In this document: one piece after another, positions 6,131-6,732 of the stretch | Position numbering within the stretch: position 1 is the stretch's first letter | How the letters are laid out: every line of letters starts with the position of its first letter | From: Desulfobulbaceae bacterium | GTDB lineage: Bacteria; Desulfobacterota; Desulfobulbia; Desulfobulbales; Desulfocapsaceae | DNA length: 6,732 bases | Assembly (NCBI GenBank): GCA_030632405.1 | Contig: DAOVUU010000139.1 | Location: forward strand, 1-6,732 | Direction of reading: 5' to 3' | Made by a program: the position numbers and the translations under genes | The notes under the pieces: generated by a model | Database searches by the model: none | Told to the model about the DNA's origin: nothing | Seen by the model: the letters and a program-made list of their open reading frames with translations, nothing else

Positions 6131-6553
6131 TTATTTTTTGACAATTCTGAAGAGTTTGGGCAAAAGGGCATTCTCGGACAGGCTCCTAGACAGGATCTTA
6201 CAAAACCTCTCATACCCAATCTCTTTTTTTATACCAGGACACGACTCTGAAATTATATTAAAATTATTTTCATCATCTAGAATTGAAGGATGCAGAGGCC
6301 ACTGTGCACACCGATGTGGTCTGCCGCTATGCACAGCACAGCCGTCTCTGTAAAAAATACAGTGACCATCAACAGTTTTCATCTGGACAGTTTTTTCAGA
6401 AATACGCCAATATTGTTCACGTACATCATCCTCATTCATATCCAGTGCTGCCAGCATTCTCAACTGATCTTCCCGATCAAGAGAAACCGTTGTCTCACCA
6501 TGGCAACAAAAACCACATCTGGTGCAAGAAAAAAGTTCTGATACATCAATCAC
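6131..6553 (-). CDS. YkgJ-family cysteine-cluster protein (putative metal or Fe-S binding), tail supplied by an element
   Basis: The 140-residue protein has the YkgJ pattern: CTRCGFCC at 10-17, then C65, C72 in DGCAVHSGRPHRC (70-82) with C82, and C105 in ESCPG. The family (UPF0153/zinc- or iron-chelating) is named for this cluster, but its reaction is not established; metal or Fe-S binding is inferred from the cysteines. Translation starts at GTG (6553-6551): AGGAG at 6560-6564 lies 6 bases upstream, an excellent ribosome binding site. Residues 123-140 (RSLSENALLPKLFRIVKK) and the TAA are encoded by the right half of the palindromic element, and codon 123 begins exactly at its end. The conserved cysteine core lies before this, so function may survive. 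It lies 20 bp after the preceding minus-strand gene and upstream of rlmH, so all three were probably one operon. Confidence 0.88.
   Translation of the reverse strand: MIDVSELFSCTRCGFCCHGETTVSLDREDQLRMLAALDMNEDDVREQYWRISEKTVQMKTVDGHCIFYRDGCAVHSGRPHRCAQWPLHPSILDDENNFNIISESCPGIKKEIGYERFCKILSRSLSENALLPKLFRIVKK
6170..6187 (-). repeat. Right terminal inverted repeat of the palindromic element
   Basis: Reverse-complement partner of 6045-6062. On the minus strand its first base starts codon 123 of the ykgJ-family gene, so this repeat encodes the residues RSLSEN. Confidence 0.8.
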
Positions 6554-6559
6554 AAAATA

Positions 6560-6564
6560 CTCCT
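6560..6564 (-). promoter_or_regulatory. Ribosome binding site deciding the GTG start of the ykgJ-family gene
   Basis: AGGAG on the minus strand lies 6 bases before GTG at 6553-6551, in the 20-bp gap after the upstream gene's stop. The strong match supports a GTG start placed shortly before the CxxCxxCC motif. Confidence 0.65.
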
Positions 6565-6573
6565 ATAAACAAA

Positions 6574-6732
6574 TCAGGCATATCCGATTTCATCTCCATA
6601 AATTGAAATATCAATGCCAAAATGCAGGGCAGCAGCTTTCCATTTCATATTATCATCCATATCGAATATAATTTTATCATCCGCCGGAACGGTCAGCCAG
6701 CCGTTTGCCACAAGTTCATGTTCCAATTGTCC
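6574..6732 (-). CDS. C-terminal end of an unidentified gene (52 residues, 5' end outside the window)
   Basis: On the minus strand a frame is open from the window edge to TGA at 6576-6574, giving 52 residues. They begin GQLEHELVANGWLTVPADDK and end DISIYGDEIGYA, with an acidic FDMDDNMKWKAAA segment between. I do not recognise the family and see no diagnostic motif. The case for a real gene is indirect: the frame stays open to the edge, and its stop lies 20 bp before the well-supported ykgJ-family start, whose ribosome binding site fits in the gap. It therefore looks like the preceding gene of the same operon. Confidence 0.55.
   Translation of the reverse strand, partial: GQLEHELVANGWLTVPADDKIIFDMDDNMKWKAAALHFGIDISIYGDEIGYA

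Larger units (their letters stand above)
6045..6187. mobile_element. 143-bp MITE-like near-palindromic element with 18-bp terminal inverted repeats
   Basis: AGGAGCTTGTCCGAGAAT at 6045-6062 is the reverse complement, with one mismatch, of ATTCTCGGACAGGCTCCT at 6170-6187. Inside these ends the arms keep pairing imperfectly: ATTTTGTTCAAAATC on the left aligns with CTTTTGCCCAAACTC read from the right, and GAATTTTCCCAAAATAAGC with GAATTGTCAAAAAATAATGC. Arms ~6045-6103 and ~6128-6187 enclose a ~24-base centre containing the palindrome CCATATGG (6108-6115). The size, terminal repeats, lack of a dedicated gene and overlap with a host gene end fit a non-autonomous miniature element. No target-site duplication is visible and I cannot assign a transposase family. 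As RNA it would fold into a long hairpin between the ykgJ-family and rlmH coding regions. A long natural hairpin with another role is the alternative. Confidence 0.7.

Noticed and set aside
6034..6219. Minus-strand 61-codon frame running through the palindromic element
   Set aside because: It overlaps the real ykgJ-family frame, spans the entire element and has no family signature; it reads as a by-product of the repeat.
6138..6606. Plus-strand frames of 71, 83 and 107 codons opposite the ykgJ-family gene
   Set aside because: They lie antisense to the conserved cysteine-cluster gene and have low-complexity, unfamiliar translations.

Overview
The window reads as chromosomal housekeeping DNA from a Gram-negative bacterium. 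KdsB (Kdo activation for lipopolysaccharide) points to an LPS-bearing outer membrane. The large CofD/YvcK-like protein next to kdsB, the YkgJ-type cysteine-cluster gene beside rlmH and the moderately AT-rich composition make me favour a sulfate-reducer-like Desulfobacterota genome. That placement is an inference; hrpA and rsmJ are best known from Gammaproteobacteria.

Layout, left to right. (1) On the + strand, the last ~448 codons of the RNA helicase gene hrpA enter from the left edge. Seven bases after its stop comes an unlisted 45-residue ORF with two hydrophobic segments. (2) On the - strand, kdsB is followed after 33 bp by a 762-residue CofD/YvcK-family protein that starts at TTG. This pair converges tail to tail on the hrpA unit with a 2-bp gap. 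(3) A 116-bp divergent intergenic region separates kdsB from rsmJ (+, 16S rRNA m2G1516 methyltransferase). (4) rsmJ converges, across 64 bp, on a - strand unit that runs, in transcription order, from an unidentified gene (only its C-terminus is present), through a YkgJ-family protein, to rlmH (23S rRNA pseudouridine-1915 N3-methyltransferase).

The most notable structure is a 143-bp near-palindromic, MITE-like element at 6045-6187, with 18-bp terminal inverted repeats (one mismatch) and arms that pair imperfectly over almost their whole length. It lies between ykgJ and rlmH, supplies the last 18 codons and the stop of the ykgJ-family gene, and ends 27 bp before the rlmH start. Removing it in silico restores an in-frame ykgJ end that stops 9 bp before rlmH, which is what an insertion into a tight operon would leave.

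Functionally, the window combines RNA handling (HrpA, RsmJ, RlmH), envelope precursor supply (KdsB) and a possible envelope or carbon-flux regulator (the YvcK-like protein). I see no CRISPR array, rRNA or tRNA gene, or defence system, and no complete insertion sequence.
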